Source: a virus
Direction: 5' to 3' (one strand)
DNA length: 53,802 nt
Virus record (IMG/VR): IMGVR_UViG_3300034072_000696
Span: 1 to 53,802 of that record
Below the pieces are notes generated by a model that had not been told where the DNA came from, did no database searches, and saw nothing but the letters and a program-made list of their open reading frames with translations. This document shows positions 40,512-48,859 of this stretch, piece after piece (positions within the stretch are counted from its first letter, which is position 1; every line of letters starts with the position of its first letter). The translations under genes and the position numbers were made by a program.

Positions 40512-41412
40512 CACTCCCCTCCTTGCCATCAGCAGGGGTGGCGAGCGTGGCGGCGTCGATTGCAGCGCGAGCGGTTGGGTGCCACTTCCCCCAAGGTTCG
40601 CCGTCGTAAAGCATCCTGAACCGGACGGGATTCGCACCACGCTTTTCCCACTGGACTGACCAAGGCAGCCCGAAAGTGGTGATGAAATCCAAGCGCGGAG
40701 AATCCTTTGCATCCTTCTCCGCTACCGGGGTAGATGCCGCTTGTGGCTGAATAGCTGTCGCGGAGGCGAGCATTGCGGAACGGTCATAGTGGCGAAGCTT
40801 TGTTATCGCCTCGCGCAGAATGTCACCGTCGGATTCATACAGCTCCGGGTGATGAACGCCTGACTCCGAGTTATTGATTACGCGATCCAAGAAGGATTGC
40901 AGGCGGCTAATCGTGTGCTGTGTATCACACATTTGATGTCCTTTCATTTCATCCGGCACCACCGCACAACCGGGCGGGATGGCTGGCTGGGGGCGGGTGT
41001 AGAGCTTGGTGCCTTCCGGCAAACTGAGCAGTCCAATTAGCGGCTTTAGGACATGCTTGCCGTTGTAATACCAGCAATCCTCATGCCATTCTTTATCGCG
41101 CACAACCTCCCCAACCGCCTCCACACCCTGACGGAGTTCGGCGAGCTGGGATTCGAGTTCATTGATACGGGCTTGCAGCTTTCGTTCGTCGATAGACAAC
41201 TGGCTAGTGCTTCTAGCCAGGCCCCATGCTTTAGCGTTATCCTCCCGCAGCGCCTTCACTGCTGGGATGTGGTCGAGGATGGCAGGGTCATCTGCCGACC
41301 GGCTTACACAGCCGTCGATAACCCAGTTGTGCATGTTCTTCTCCGCGAAGAACTGCGTCACCTTGCGGGCGGCTTCGGCGATTTCCTGGGGGATGTCGTC
41401 GATCCTGTTCAT
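40501..41412 (-). CDS. hypothetical protein, Ead/Ea22-like organisation
   Basis: 303 residues from ATG 41412 (GGAGAAGG upstream). The N-terminal domain is helical, then comes a coiled coil (about 80-100, LQARINELESQLAELRQGV), then a segment with TKLYTRPQPAIPPGCAVVP and a helical C-terminus. The coiled coil plus 'LYTRPQP' phrase is common in modular phage early proteins assembled from exchangeable segments. Function unknown. Confidence 0.55.
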   Translation of the reverse strand: MNRIDDIPQEIAEAARKVTQFFAEKNMHNWVIDGCVSRSADDPAILDHIPAVKALREDNAKAWGLARSTSQLSIDERKLQARINELESQLAELRQGVEAVGEVVRDKEWHEDCWYYNGKHVLKPLIGLLSLPEGTKLYTRPQPAIPPGCAVVPDEMKGHQMCDTQHTISRLQSFLDRVINNSESGVHHPELYESDGDILREAITKLRHYDRSAMLASATAIQPQAASTPVAEKDAKDSPRLDFITTFGLPWSVQWEKRGANPVRFRMLYDGEPWGKWHPTARAAIDAATLATPADGKEGSDGH

Positions 41413-41435
41413 TCGGGTTCCTTCTCCGGTTTGTG

Positions 41436-42659
41436 TCACGCGCCCTTGACGCAAAGGACTTGCTTGAGGACGTGCACCACGTCGATCAGGTCACGCTGGT
41501 TGTCCATGACGACGTCGATGTCCTTGTATGCGCCGGGGATTTCATCCAGCACCGCATCATCCTTCCGGCACTCGACGCCGGCGGTTTGTGCGGACAGGTC
41601 TGCCAGCGTGAACTTCTTGCGCGCCGCGGACCGGGACATGCTGCGCCCCGCGCCATGCGAGCACGAGCAGTACGATTCGAGATTCCCCTTGCCGCGTACG
41701 ATGTAGCTGCGCTGCCCCATCGACCCAGGGATGATGCCCAGGTCGCCTTCACGGGCACGTATGGCCCCCTTGCGTGTGACCCACAGGTTCCGACCGAAGT
41801 GGTTCTCACGCTCGACGTAGTTGTGGTGGCAGTTGATCGCCTCTTGTGTGATGATGAACTCGACCGGGATGTGGCGGCGCAGGGCGGCGATGACCGCCTC
41901 CATCATGACCTTGCGGTTCTCCAGCGCGTAGTTCTGCGCCCAATCGACGGCGGCCATGTAGTCGTCGAAGTCGTCGGTGTCCTCCGGCAGATACGCGAGG
42001 TCGCCGTCTGGCAGGTGGATGAAATACTGCTCCATGCGGCGCTTGGCCTTCTCGATGAAGTAGCTGCCGATCATGTTCCCGATGCCACGCGAACCCGAGT
42101 GCAGCATGATCCACACATCGTCGTTCTCGTCGAGGCAAAGCTCGATGAAGTGGTTGCCGGAGCCGAGCGTACCTAACTGACCGCCAGCCTTGCTCAGAAA
42201 CCGCTCCCACGACTTATCCGCCCCAACCCCAAAGACAGGAGCAAGAGCGTCAGCAATGCCCGAAAAGTCAGGCATGCGCTCCAGGTTGCGCTCGACATCT
42301 ACTTCGCGCTGATGGCGACCACCAGCGCCCAGCGGCACATCACGCTCGATCTGGTGGCGTATAGCGGTCAGCGAGTCAGGCAGGTCGCTGGCCTTGAGTG
42401 ACAGGCGCACGGCGTTCATGCCGCAGCCAATGTCCACGCCTACCGCTGCCGGAATGATCGCCTTGTCGGTCGCTATGACGCTGCCAATGGTCGATCCCTT
42501 GCCAGCATGAACGTCGGGCATCAGCGCAACCCCGTTGCCTGCAATGAACGGGAGGCGCGCCAGGTTCTTGGCCTGCGTCAGCGCCTCGTCCTCGATGTCA
42601 TTCGTCCAGATTTTGATCGGGCGCGCGCCCGGCTCGTTGATTACTTGCTTGAAAGTCAT
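41436..42659 (-). CDS. rtcB: RtcB-type RNA ligase
   Basis: 407 residues, near the normal size of bacterial RtcB. VDIGCGM (Cys about 78, metal ligand), PDVHAGKG, GSRGIGN, CHHNY and SHGAGRSMSR (the guanylated His about 335) are all present, so it should be active. It joins 2',3'-cyclic-phosphate or 3'-phosphate ends to 5'-hydroxyl RNA using GTP. On a phage it probably repairs tRNAs cut by host anticodon nucleases. It overlaps the NinX-like gene by ATGA. Confidence 0.95.
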   Translation of the reverse strand: MTFKQVINEPGARPIKIWTNDIEDEALTQAKNLARLPFIAGNGVALMPDVHAGKGSTIGSVIATDKAIIPAAVGVDIGCGMNAVRLSLKASDLPDSLTAIRHQIERDVPLGAGGRHQREVDVERNLERMPDFSGIADALAPVFGVGADKSWERFLSKAGGQLGTLGSGNHFIELCLDENDDVWIMLHSGSRGIGNMIGSYFIEKAKRRMEQYFIHLPDGDLAYLPEDTDDFDDYMAAVDWAQNYALENRKVMMEAVIAALRRHIPVEFIITQEAINCHHNYVERENHFGRNLWVTRKGAIRAREGDLGIIPGSMGQRSYIVRGKGNLESYCSCSHGAGRSMSRSAARKKFTLADLSAQTAGVECRKDDAVLDEIPGAYKDIDVVMDNQRDLIDVVHVLKQVLCVKGA

Positions 42660-43048
42660 GCCAATTCCTCCGGGATTTCGATTTCGTCGCCCATCTTGCT
42701 AGCGACGTAGCAGCGCATGGCGGCGATTAGGTGGGTTTTGCCGGTAGCATTGACGCCTTCTGTGCCGGTGCGATAAAAGAAAGCGTTGATAGCCTTATCG
42801 TCACCATAAACGCCCCGGAAAAGAATTCCTTCCCGCTCAATAATCGGCCCGGCCAGCGCCCAGTTTGTTGAAGCCCGGTAAAAGGCGGTGTGGAAGGCTT
42901 GGCCGTCTGCTACACGAGAAAAGGCCACCACTGCCGGCATTCCAGGGAACGCAGGGTGTATATCAACCGGGGTGCCTTCGCACTTCGCCACAGCCCAGTC
43001 GAGCTGGGCGCCTATCAGGTCTGCTGTCTTGATCTTCATGATCTTCAT
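42656..43048 (-). CDS. NinX-like / DUF2591 protein
   Basis: 130 residues; AAGGACAG before the ATG at 43048. The start MKIKTADLIGAQLDWAVAKCEG-type sequence and the ending AAMRCYVASKMGDEIEIP are hallmarks of the DUF2591 family, first known as NinX in lambdoid phages. Function unknown. The ATGAAGATC nonamer is repeated in tandem, giving two in-frame starts (43048, 43039). Confidence 0.85.
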   Translation of the reverse strand: MKIMKIKTADLIGAQLDWAVAKCEGTPVDIHPAFPGMPAVVAFSRVADGQAFHTAFYRASTNWALAGPIIEREGILFRGVYGDDKAINAFFYRTGTEGVNATGKTHLIAAMRCYVASKMGDEIEIPEELA

Positions 43049-43061
43049 GATCTGTCCTTGA

Positions 43062-43087
43062 GACACCCCGGCCGAAGCCGGGGTGTC
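43062..43087 (-). terminator. stable UUCG hairpin between SPFH and NinX-like genes
   Basis: GACACCCCGGC and GCCGGGGTGTC enclose CGAA on the plus strand, which is UUCG in minus-strand RNA, the extra-stable C(UUCG)G tetraloop. The stem is 11 bp without mismatch. No U tract follows, so it may act as a weak terminator or an mRNA stabiliser after the SPFH gene. Confidence 0.55.
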
Positions 43088-43124
43088 GGTTTAGTAGCGG
43101 CGCCCACGAGCTTGGCGCGGCCCA

Positions 43125-43931
43125 TCACTTGAGGCTGATGAACGGAACGGCGCCGCCGGCTTGCGTCACAGGTAGCTTGCCGTCCCACTTCTCGATGGCC
43201 TTCAAGCGGACGTAGTCATCGCCGCCCTGGACAGAGATCGCTTGCGCGCTGATGCGGATGGCGTCCGCGTTACCCTGGGCCTCGACGCGCTTGCGGTCTG
43301 CCTCAGCCTTGGCGAGTTCGACTTCTTTCTGCTTCGTCATGATCTGGTAGTCACGCTTGGCGTTCTCCTTGATGCTCGCCTCCAGTGCCGGATCGGTCAC
43401 GAGGTTGCGGATGTTGACCGTGCGGACGAAGAACCAGCCCTTGCCAGCCTCAGTGTCGAGACTGGCCTGCAGAATCTTCGCGACCTCGGCCGCGATCTCG
43501 ACGCGCTTGGTGTGGATCACGTCGGACTTGAAATCGTCGACCGCGTTGAAGATGGCCTCGCGCGCCTGGCGGGTCACATAGTTGAATCCAATGCGCGCAC
43601 CATCTTCGGTCGGCTCGTATGAAACATCGCCCGGCCATCGCGTCATGATGGCGACAGCCTTGCTGGGGTCGATCTGCACATAGATGTCCACGTCCAGGTC
43701 TGCCAGGGTGATCTTGTCCGCGGTCTGCGGGCGCAGGTCCGACAGTTGGATCGGCAGTTCCTTAGTGGAGACCTCGGTCACACGCTTGAACAGGGTGAAG
43801 TACACGCCCGGCTGCATGGTCTCAGCGGAGACCTGGCCCATCGTGGACTCGACGCCCACGTTGCCGGTGTCGATCTGCGAACAGCCCGTCAGGGCAACTG
43901 CGATTGCTGCAGTGATGAGAAACTTCTTCAA
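43125..43931 (-). CDS. SPFH / prohibitin-like lipoprotein
   Basis: 268 residues. A signal peptide with lipobox LTGC (lipidated Cys17) precedes an SPFH (band 7) domain of about 200 residues, then a Lys/Glu/Ala-rich coiled coil (about 205-235, QKEVELAKAEADRKRVEAQ) and a short beta end. Cellular SPFH proteins scaffold membrane complexes or modulate proteases such as FtsH. A phage copy could stabilise lysogeny factors or exclude other phages. Encoded with a two-TM protein immediately upstream. Confidence 0.85.
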   Translation of the reverse strand: MKKFLITAAIAVALTGCSQIDTGNVGVESTMGQVSAETMQPGVYFTLFKRVTEVSTKELPIQLSDLRPQTADKITLADLDVDIYVQIDPSKAVAIMTRWPGDVSYEPTEDGARIGFNYVTRQAREAIFNAVDDFKSDVIHTKRVEIAAEVAKILQASLDTEAGKGWFFVRTVNIRNLVTDPALEASIKENAKRDYQIMTKQKEVELAKAEADRKRVEAQGNADAIRISAQAISVQGGDDYVRLKAIEKWDGKLPVTQAGGAVPFISLK

Positions 43932-43940
43932 AGCAAACTC

Positions 43941-44132
43941 CTAAAAGATAGATGCTGCAGGGAGGTGCAGCGCCGTCAGGATGACCAGCGCTGCGATGGC
44001 GAGGATCACGCCGAAGCGGATGCCGTGCAGGGCGATAAACCCGAACACGGCCTTCCTCGTGCTCGTCGGGGCCATGCTGTAAAACACGTAGCCGGCGACG
44101 AGCAGAAACAAGACGAGGAGGAGGTGGCGCAT
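43941..44132 (-). CDS. small membrane protein, two TM segments
   Basis: 63 residues with hydrophobic stretches at about 3-19 and 36-57 and a short basic loop between. Follows the HTH-like gene by three bases and precedes the SPFH lipoprotein by nine. Probably acts with the SPFH protein at the inner membrane; not recognised. Confidence 0.65.
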   Translation of the reverse strand: MRHLLLVLFLLVAGYVFYSMAPTSTRKAVFGFIALHGIRFGVILAIAALVILTALHLPAASIF

Positions 44133-44135
44133 GGC

Positions 44136-44708
44136 TTACGCGCGGCTGTCCACGTACTCGACCAGCTTGGCGATGTCGGCCTTGATCGCGTCGATCTTGG
44201 CGACCAGCTTCTTGGGCTTGTTCTTGATGTCGTCGTAGCTCGTGACCTTGGCTTCGAGGTTGGCGATCATCGAGAAAATCTGGTCGTCGCTCATCTTGTC
44301 CGCGCGTTGGCCGTGGATCAGCACCACGGTCTCGATGGTCGGGCGCAGTGCGTCGCCAGTGTCGTACGCTTCCATCGCCGGGATTTTGGGGCTCTTGGCC
44401 TGGGGGATACTCGTTTCGTTCATTTCTGTTTCCTCCGTGCGAAGGGCCTGACCCTTCGTGGTTACGGTGAAGTTGCCTGCGCGGTCGACGTCGATCAGCT
44501 TGTGCGTCTGCGCTAGCCGGGACAAGACGGCGGTCGCGGAGCGTTCGCAATGTCGCGCCATGTTGACCAGCGACATACCCTGTTTGAAATACTCGATCAG
44601 CAGTGCGTCGTCGGACTTCGTCCACGAGCTACCTGACTTCGCTCCGCGCGGATACGCCTGCCCCGCCATGTTGACGGTGTTCGCCGAAGCGAAAATGTTT
44701 TCGTTCAT
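44136..44708 (-). CDS. SANT/Myb-like HTH protein
   Basis: 190 residues; AGGAG before the ATG. Residues about 25-65 (SWTKSDDALLIEYFKQGMSL then ARHCERSATAVLSRL) form a SANT/Myb-type trihelical DNA-binding unit. The rest includes a charged helical domain. Possibly a transcription or DNA-handling factor; target unknown. Confidence 0.6.
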   Translation of the reverse strand: MNENIFASANTVNMAGQAYPRGAKSGSSWTKSDDALLIEYFKQGMSLVNMARHCERSATAVLSRLAQTHKLIDVDRAGNFTVTTKGQALRTEETEMNETSIPQAKSPKIPAMEAYDTGDALRPTIETVVLIHGQRADKMSDDQIFSMIANLEAKVTSYDDIKNKPKKLVAKIDAIKADIAKLVEYVDSRA

Positions 44709-44722
44709 GTGGTGCTCCTAAA

Positions 44723-44742
44723 GGCCGGGGTTCGCCCCGGCC
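44723..44742 (-). terminator. GC hairpin after the 44754 gene
   Basis: GGCCGGGG and CCCCGGCC around a four-base loop (UUCG on the plus strand, CGAA on the minus). On the minus strand it is followed by TTT and then the Shine-Dalgarno of the next gene, so it may act as a weak intrinsic terminator between the two genes. Confidence 0.5.
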
Positions 44743-44753
44743 CTATCGGTTGC

Positions 44754-45194
44754 TTAGGCGTCGATGGTGTACTTCACCGAGCCATCGGCCACTTCGTCGC
44801 GGCTCACCTTGAGGGTGACGGAGCGGGTGCCCTTGTCGCCCTTGCTGGTGAACACGCCCTTGACGCGGAAGTAGTCGTCGGTGACTTCGATCACGTCGGC
44901 GTCCTGGCCTTCGTCAAGGAAGTTCTTCACGCCGTCGAACTTGTGCAGCACGTCGCCTTCCTGCGGCCACTGATACACCGGCAGGTCGCTCGCAGCGGGG
45001 GCCTCGGCCGCGCCGGTGTCGGTCTGGTTACCAGTAACCACGTTGTCGGCCGGCTTGTCCGCGTGAGTGGTGCGTGCGCCGGTGACGATCGCATGGAGGA
45101 TGGCGTCGAACGGGCTGACGGCCTGCGGCTGGGCGCCCAGGGCGATGTGCAGGGTGACGTTGAGGTTCTTGATGTTGATGGTGGTCTTGCTCAT
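44754..45194 (-). CDS. hypothetical protein, 146 residues
   Basis: GGAG before the ATG. The N-terminal third is beta-like (INIKNLNVTLHIAL), the middle a Thr/Ala/Asp linker, and the C-terminal part a compact beta-rich domain (about 72-146). Not recognised. Codon use is the normal GC-rich pattern of the neighbours. Confidence 0.65.
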   Translation of the reverse strand: MSKTTINIKNLNVTLHIALGAQPQAVSPFDAILHAIVTGARTTHADKPADNVVTGNQTDTGAAEAPAASDLPVYQWPQEGDVLHKFDGVKNFLDEGQDADVIEVTDDYFRVKGVFTSKGDKGTRSVTLKVSRDEVADGSVKYTIDA

Positions 45195-45220
45195 GGTGTT
45201 GCTCCTTGTGGTTGAAAAGG

Positions 45221-45412
45221 TTAGACGGTGCCGAGTTCTGCGACGCCGTTGTACTGCATGTAGAGCGTTTCCGCGCCGTCGACGACGGTCAGGGTGGGCT
45301 CAACTCCAATGCGGGCTTCGACTTGCGCCTTGGCCTCGTCCGCGTCAGTCGCCAGGGTGACGAACCAACGCGTGCTATCGGGGGTTGCTGCTTGAATGAC
45401 AAAGGGTTGCAT
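45221..45412 (-). CDS. 63-residue hypothetical protein
   Basis: ATG 45412 preceded by GGAGA; upstream extension would overlap the peptidase gene and is rejected. A small alpha-beta domain with DADEAKAQVEARIG and a beta end (LYMQYNGVAELGTV). Unknown function. Confidence 0.6.
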   Translation of the reverse strand: MQPFVIQAATPDSTRWFVTLATDADEAKAQVEARIGVEPTLTVVDGAETLYMQYNGVAELGTV

Positions 45413-45420
45413 TGCTTCTC

Positions 45421-46548
45421 CTACTGGTAGTTGTGGTAGTAATCGAATTCTTCGAGCGCGGTGACCGCCGTCATGGCGGTATCGCGGATCAATTCGACAA
45501 GCTCGTCTGCGCTCATCTTCAACACCATCGCCCGGAGTTCGGCCGTGGTCATGGCGTCGAGTTCGTAGACACTGGTGCCGGCGCTGGCTTGCGGCTTCTT
45601 GGGGGTGTAGCTGCGGCTCCACGAGCCGTACCCGCTCCAGTTACCCCACGAATCGGCGGGATCAACTTCGCCCGGCTTGCGGGTCTGCGGTAGGCCCGGG
45701 TCGGTCTTGAACGCGGCGACGCATGCGTTCTTCAAGCGGATGGCGTACTCAACGTCGAGGTCTTCGGCGCCACGGTGCTCGTTCATGTAGCCGCACGACA
45801 CGTTGGTGCACTCGCCGATCAGGTCGGTGTATTCCGCCGTGTCGGTGTACACGCCGCCGTCGTCCGGCTCCAGCTTCCCGCAGCCGTTGTCGTTCAGCAG
45901 CTTGGCCAGGGCCGTGGCGAACTCATCCGAGCAGCAGCGCCCGAGGGATTGGTGCGTGATGACCGAGCAGTCGCTTTTACGGTCGAACGCAATGGCCGCG
46001 GTCAGCCCCTTGAAGTCGTCGGGGAAGTTGTCCGTCACGAACTTGGAGCCGATGCCGCCGCACTCCTCGCCGCGGTGGAACATATAGACGCCCGGCACGC
46101 CGGCCTCGATCATGTTGAGCATGATCCATACACCCACGCCGTCGTCCGCGCCCAGGCATTCGTCGTCCTGCTTGTAGGCCACGAGCATGCCCGGGTCGAA
46201 CAGCACCTCCTGCTTCACGCGCTCGGGGTCTTTGCGGTGCACGGTGTCGACGTGACACGAGAACAGGATTTTCCCGTCGCCGACATCGACGCGGTATGCC
46301 ATGTCCTCCAGTTCGCCGGTCGCGTCGTCGATGCTGGCGTAATACACCGTCGGGTCCATCGGGCGGATGTACTTGTCGACGAACTGCGCCTCGCCGAGTG
46401 AGTGGTGCCCCCGCCGCATCGTCAGGATCGACAGGAGGCGATCCACGTTCTCCGCCACGAGATCAGGCGGCAAGGCAGAAGCGCTCGTCGCGGGCTTGGG
46501 TGTTGGCGAGGGTAGCGTGGGCGGCACGAGCGATAGTTGCTTGGTCAT
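45421..46548 (-). CDS. M20/M42-like metallopeptidase
   Basis: 375 residues from ATG 46548 (AAGGAC upstream). The di-zinc set is visible: SCHVDTVH (about 98), LGADDGVG (about 136), GEECGG (about 161), a DRKSD-type Asp (about 190) and a final NEHRGAED His (about 257). Pattern and length fit aminopeptidase-type enzymes that trim small peptides, with an extra C-terminal region rich in Ser/Gly/Tyr followed by a helix. Rare in phages; role unknown. Overlaps the Cys-rich gene end by 86 bases. Confidence 0.75.
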   Translation of the reverse strand: MTKQLSLVPPTLPSPTPKPATSASALPPDLVAENVDRLLSILTMRRGHHSLGEAQFVDKYIRPMDPTVYYASIDDATGELEDMAYRVDVGDGKILFSCHVDTVHRKDPERVKQEVLFDPGMLVAYKQDDECLGADDGVGVWIMLNMIEAGVPGVYMFHRGEECGGIGSKFVTDNFPDDFKGLTAAIAFDRKSDCSVITHQSLGRCCSDEFATALAKLLNDNGCGKLEPDDGGVYTDTAEYTDLIGECTNVSCGYMNEHRGAEDLDVEYAIRLKNACVAAFKTDPGLPQTRKPGEVDPADSWGNWSGYGSWSRSYTPKKPQASAGTSVYELDAMTTAELRAMVLKMSADELVELIRDTAMTAVTALEEFDYYHNYQ

Positions 46549-48319
46549 GGTCTTGGTCCTTGTCGAAATAGTGGGGGTGATACTCGTGGTTGGTCCGCGC
46601 TGCGGTCGAAGTACACAAACGCATTTCGCGCAGTCGTTCCTTTTCGTCGGCGACTTCTTCGTCCTCGGGGTACTCGTCCTCGCAGTCCTCGTGGATGGTG
46701 ATCTCCTCGCCCTCATGGATCACCGTGACGGTGTCGCTCTTATGTGCGTAGTCGTTGCCATCCAGGTCGGGCCGGTCGAGTTGGACCGCCAGGTCGGGGT
46801 GGATCAACCCCCGGCTCGTGTCGACCAGGTCGTCGAGGTCGTAGTATTTGCCGGACTCGCTACACATATGGACGTTGAAGTGGTGCTCGTCGCCTTCGCG
46901 GTAGCTCTCGCCATCCGTCTCGCAGTAGATGACGTTGTCGTCGTGTATCCACGCCGTCGCCTGCCCATAGTTTCGGTTGTAGACGTTGGCGCGGGTGTAG
47001 TCGATACTCAGGCAGTGGTTGCACACGCAACGGTCTTCATATACACCGACGTAGTTCACTTCATCCTCGGAGTAGATGTCACCGTCGCAGTCCTCGCATA
47101 CCGCGATACGGGTGTCTAGCTCCACGTACCCCGAGGCGCTCGACGTGTAATCCGCGCAGCCCGTGGTGGCGACCATGTAGTCATCGCCCTCGGTCCAGTC
47201 GACTCCGTCGGTGTCTCCGTCCAGATACGGCACGATCAGCATGTCGCCGTTATAGACCCGGGCCGCGAGCTTCACGCCATCGAGGGTTTCATGGCATTCG
47301 CGATACCCCGATTTACGCAGCAGGAGCGCGAGGCGGCCGTCGCCATAGACACGGACGTAGGTCTTTTTGTCCTCATTCACGATGGACCGCGCATACACAC
47401 GCTCCTCGTCGCCGATATAGGCCAAGCGGAGGCCGTTACCTGCATACGCGTAAGCACGTACAGGGTGGTTAATGCCGTGCAGCTCGGAGTCGATGTGGCG
47501 GCTCGATGGGTGGTTGTACATCATGCACGAGCTGAAACCGTGGGCGTGCTCATACACCCATTCCCATCCGTCGGGATCGGTGTTCTCTTTGAACTGGAGC
47601 TGGTTGCACGCCTCCTCCTTCTTCGCTTCGATGTTGAAGGTCTCGACGAAATCCTTGATGGCCTTCTCGTCATACACATCCGAATAGAAGCGGGTCAGGT
47701 ATCGCCCGGGCTTGATCTTGGTGAACTTACCATTGAGCAGCGCGTCGATGCTGCGGGCATAGGCCAACATCGTGGGGTCTTCGGTGCTGACGTGCATCGC
47801 ATGGAAGAACGTCTCGACCTTGCCCCAGCCGATCGCGAGCGGGAAGTTCCGCCAGTCGCCGCAAGCGACCTTCGCCCCGAACGCGTCGAGCGCCACGCGC
47901 ACATGCTCGGGCACAACCTGCTCGAACACGCTGTACCCCGGGCGCACCAAATGCCCGAAGACCGGGTCATCCCCCAGCAGCTCCAGCGCGGCGACGATGT
48001 CTTTCTTGGCCACCGTGATCGCCTTGGCTACCCGGCGGCCGTGTGAGTGGTGCATCTGAATGTGCTGGAGCGCGTCCCTGCGATGGTTGTGCTCATACAA
48101 GGCGCTGCGTTTGGACGACGGCAGGTTGCCCAGTCGCATGTTCTTCTTAATGGCGGCGCGCAGCGCGGAGCGTTTCTGATCCTGATAGACCTTGGTCCAG
48201 TACGCGTTATGGCGCTCGTACTGCTCCAGGGACACCGGATCGGCCCGCACCGCGTCGGTGATGGAAATGAGGTCCGGCTTGTAGACGGTTTCCAGCGCAC
48301 CCAGAAGATTAGATGTCAT
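46463..48319 (-). CDS. large Cys-rich, Asp/Tyr-rich protein
   Basis: 618 residues from ATG 48319 (GGAG nine bases upstream). The N-terminal half is helical and contains a fold with WGKVETFFHAMHVSTED. The C-terminal half has a series of paired Cys (VCEDCDGD, CVCNHC, CETDGES, MCSESGK) spaced like repeated zinc ribbons with acidic Tyr-rich stretches between, ending in a Glu/Asp run. Seems related to large hypothetical proteins of other big phages. Zinc binding is inferred; function unknown. It may act on RNA or polymerase. Confidence 0.65.
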   Translation of the reverse strand: MTSNLLGALETVYKPDLISITDAVRADPVSLEQYERHNAYWTKVYQDQKRSALRAAIKKNMRLGNLPSSKRSALYEHNHRRDALQHIQMHHSHGRRVAKAITVAKKDIVAALELLGDDPVFGHLVRPGYSVFEQVVPEHVRVALDAFGAKVACGDWRNFPLAIGWGKVETFFHAMHVSTEDPTMLAYARSIDALLNGKFTKIKPGRYLTRFYSDVYDEKAIKDFVETFNIEAKKEEACNQLQFKENTDPDGWEWVYEHAHGFSSCMMYNHPSSRHIDSELHGINHPVRAYAYAGNGLRLAYIGDEERVYARSIVNEDKKTYVRVYGDGRLALLLRKSGYRECHETLDGVKLAARVYNGDMLIVPYLDGDTDGVDWTEGDDYMVATTGCADYTSSASGYVELDTRIAVCEDCDGDIYSEDEVNYVGVYEDRCVCNHCLSIDYTRANVYNRNYGQATAWIHDDNVIYCETDGESYREGDEHHFNVHMCSESGKYYDLDDLVDTSRGLIHPDLAVQLDRPDLDGNDYAHKSDTVTVIHEGEEITIHEDCEDEYPEDEEVADEKERLREMRLCTSTAARTNHEYHPHYFDKDQDHDQATIARAAHATLANTQARDERFCLAA

Positions 48320-48796
48320 GGTCGTAGCTCCAGCAGAAGGGTCGTTTTTCGGTGATGCATTCGAGTGCGGCTCGATACCAGGCGAAGTACCGCCGCGCAG
48401 TGGGTCGCGGAGTCGTTCGCGCCACATGCGAAGCAGGTTGGACGCGCTCATCGGGTCGGGGTCGTTCCCTGGGGGCGGGTCCGGGGGTGCCGGCCGGACG
48501 ATCCGCGCTGGCTGTTGCCGCCACGGATACAGGTCGTCGCCTTGCATGGCGCGGTCGGTCGCTGTCATCAGCCTCGGGGGGACAGGAGAAGTCATGCATG
48601 TCTGCACCTCCTGGTCCGCGCCCATATCGCCGGCGAGCAGATACTGAACACGAAACTGCGCATCCCGCGTGACTGCCTCGCGGTACTGCTGCATGCGGTA
48701 GTCCCGAATTTCGTCGATGATCGCGAGGTCCAGCTCGTTACCCCGGAGCGACGCGGCGGAACGGATGAACTGCGGGGGCGGTGGGTGTATTGGCAT
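48309..48796 (-). CDS. hypothetical protein, apparently frameshifted near its end
   Basis: The frame starts at ATG 48796 after the double-operator promoter and codes well (GC-rich third positions) to about 48405. From there the -1 frame codes better and stops at 48309 with a natural-looking end (RRYFAWYRAALECITEKRPF). Joined, they give a protein of about 160 residues with a Pro-rich middle. In the literal sequence the 48796 frame instead runs on into the 48319 gene. A sequencing slip, a mutation or a programmed -1 shift could explain this. Confidence 0.45.
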
Positions 48797-48807
48797 GTCA
48801 GATACTC

Positions 48808-48852
48808 GCTAACGTGTAAGCATATTATACACATAAGAGCGTACGTGTAAGC
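48808..48852 (-). promoter_or_regulatory. leftward promoter flanked by two operators
   Basis: On the minus strand: GCTTACACGTACGC (48839-48852) at the -35 position, a TATAAT -10 (48823-48828) about 17 bases after GCTTAC, then GCTTACACGTTAGC (48808-48821) covering the start. Both operators have one or two changed bases, and both would need to be emptied for transcription. It controls the accessory block beginning at 48796. Confidence 0.75.
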
Positions 48853-48859
48853 ACGTGAG

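Noticed and set aside
40511-40712. Longer frame for the 72-residue gene
   Set aside because: It overlaps the well-supported upstream gene and the internal ATG has GGAGG at ideal distance.
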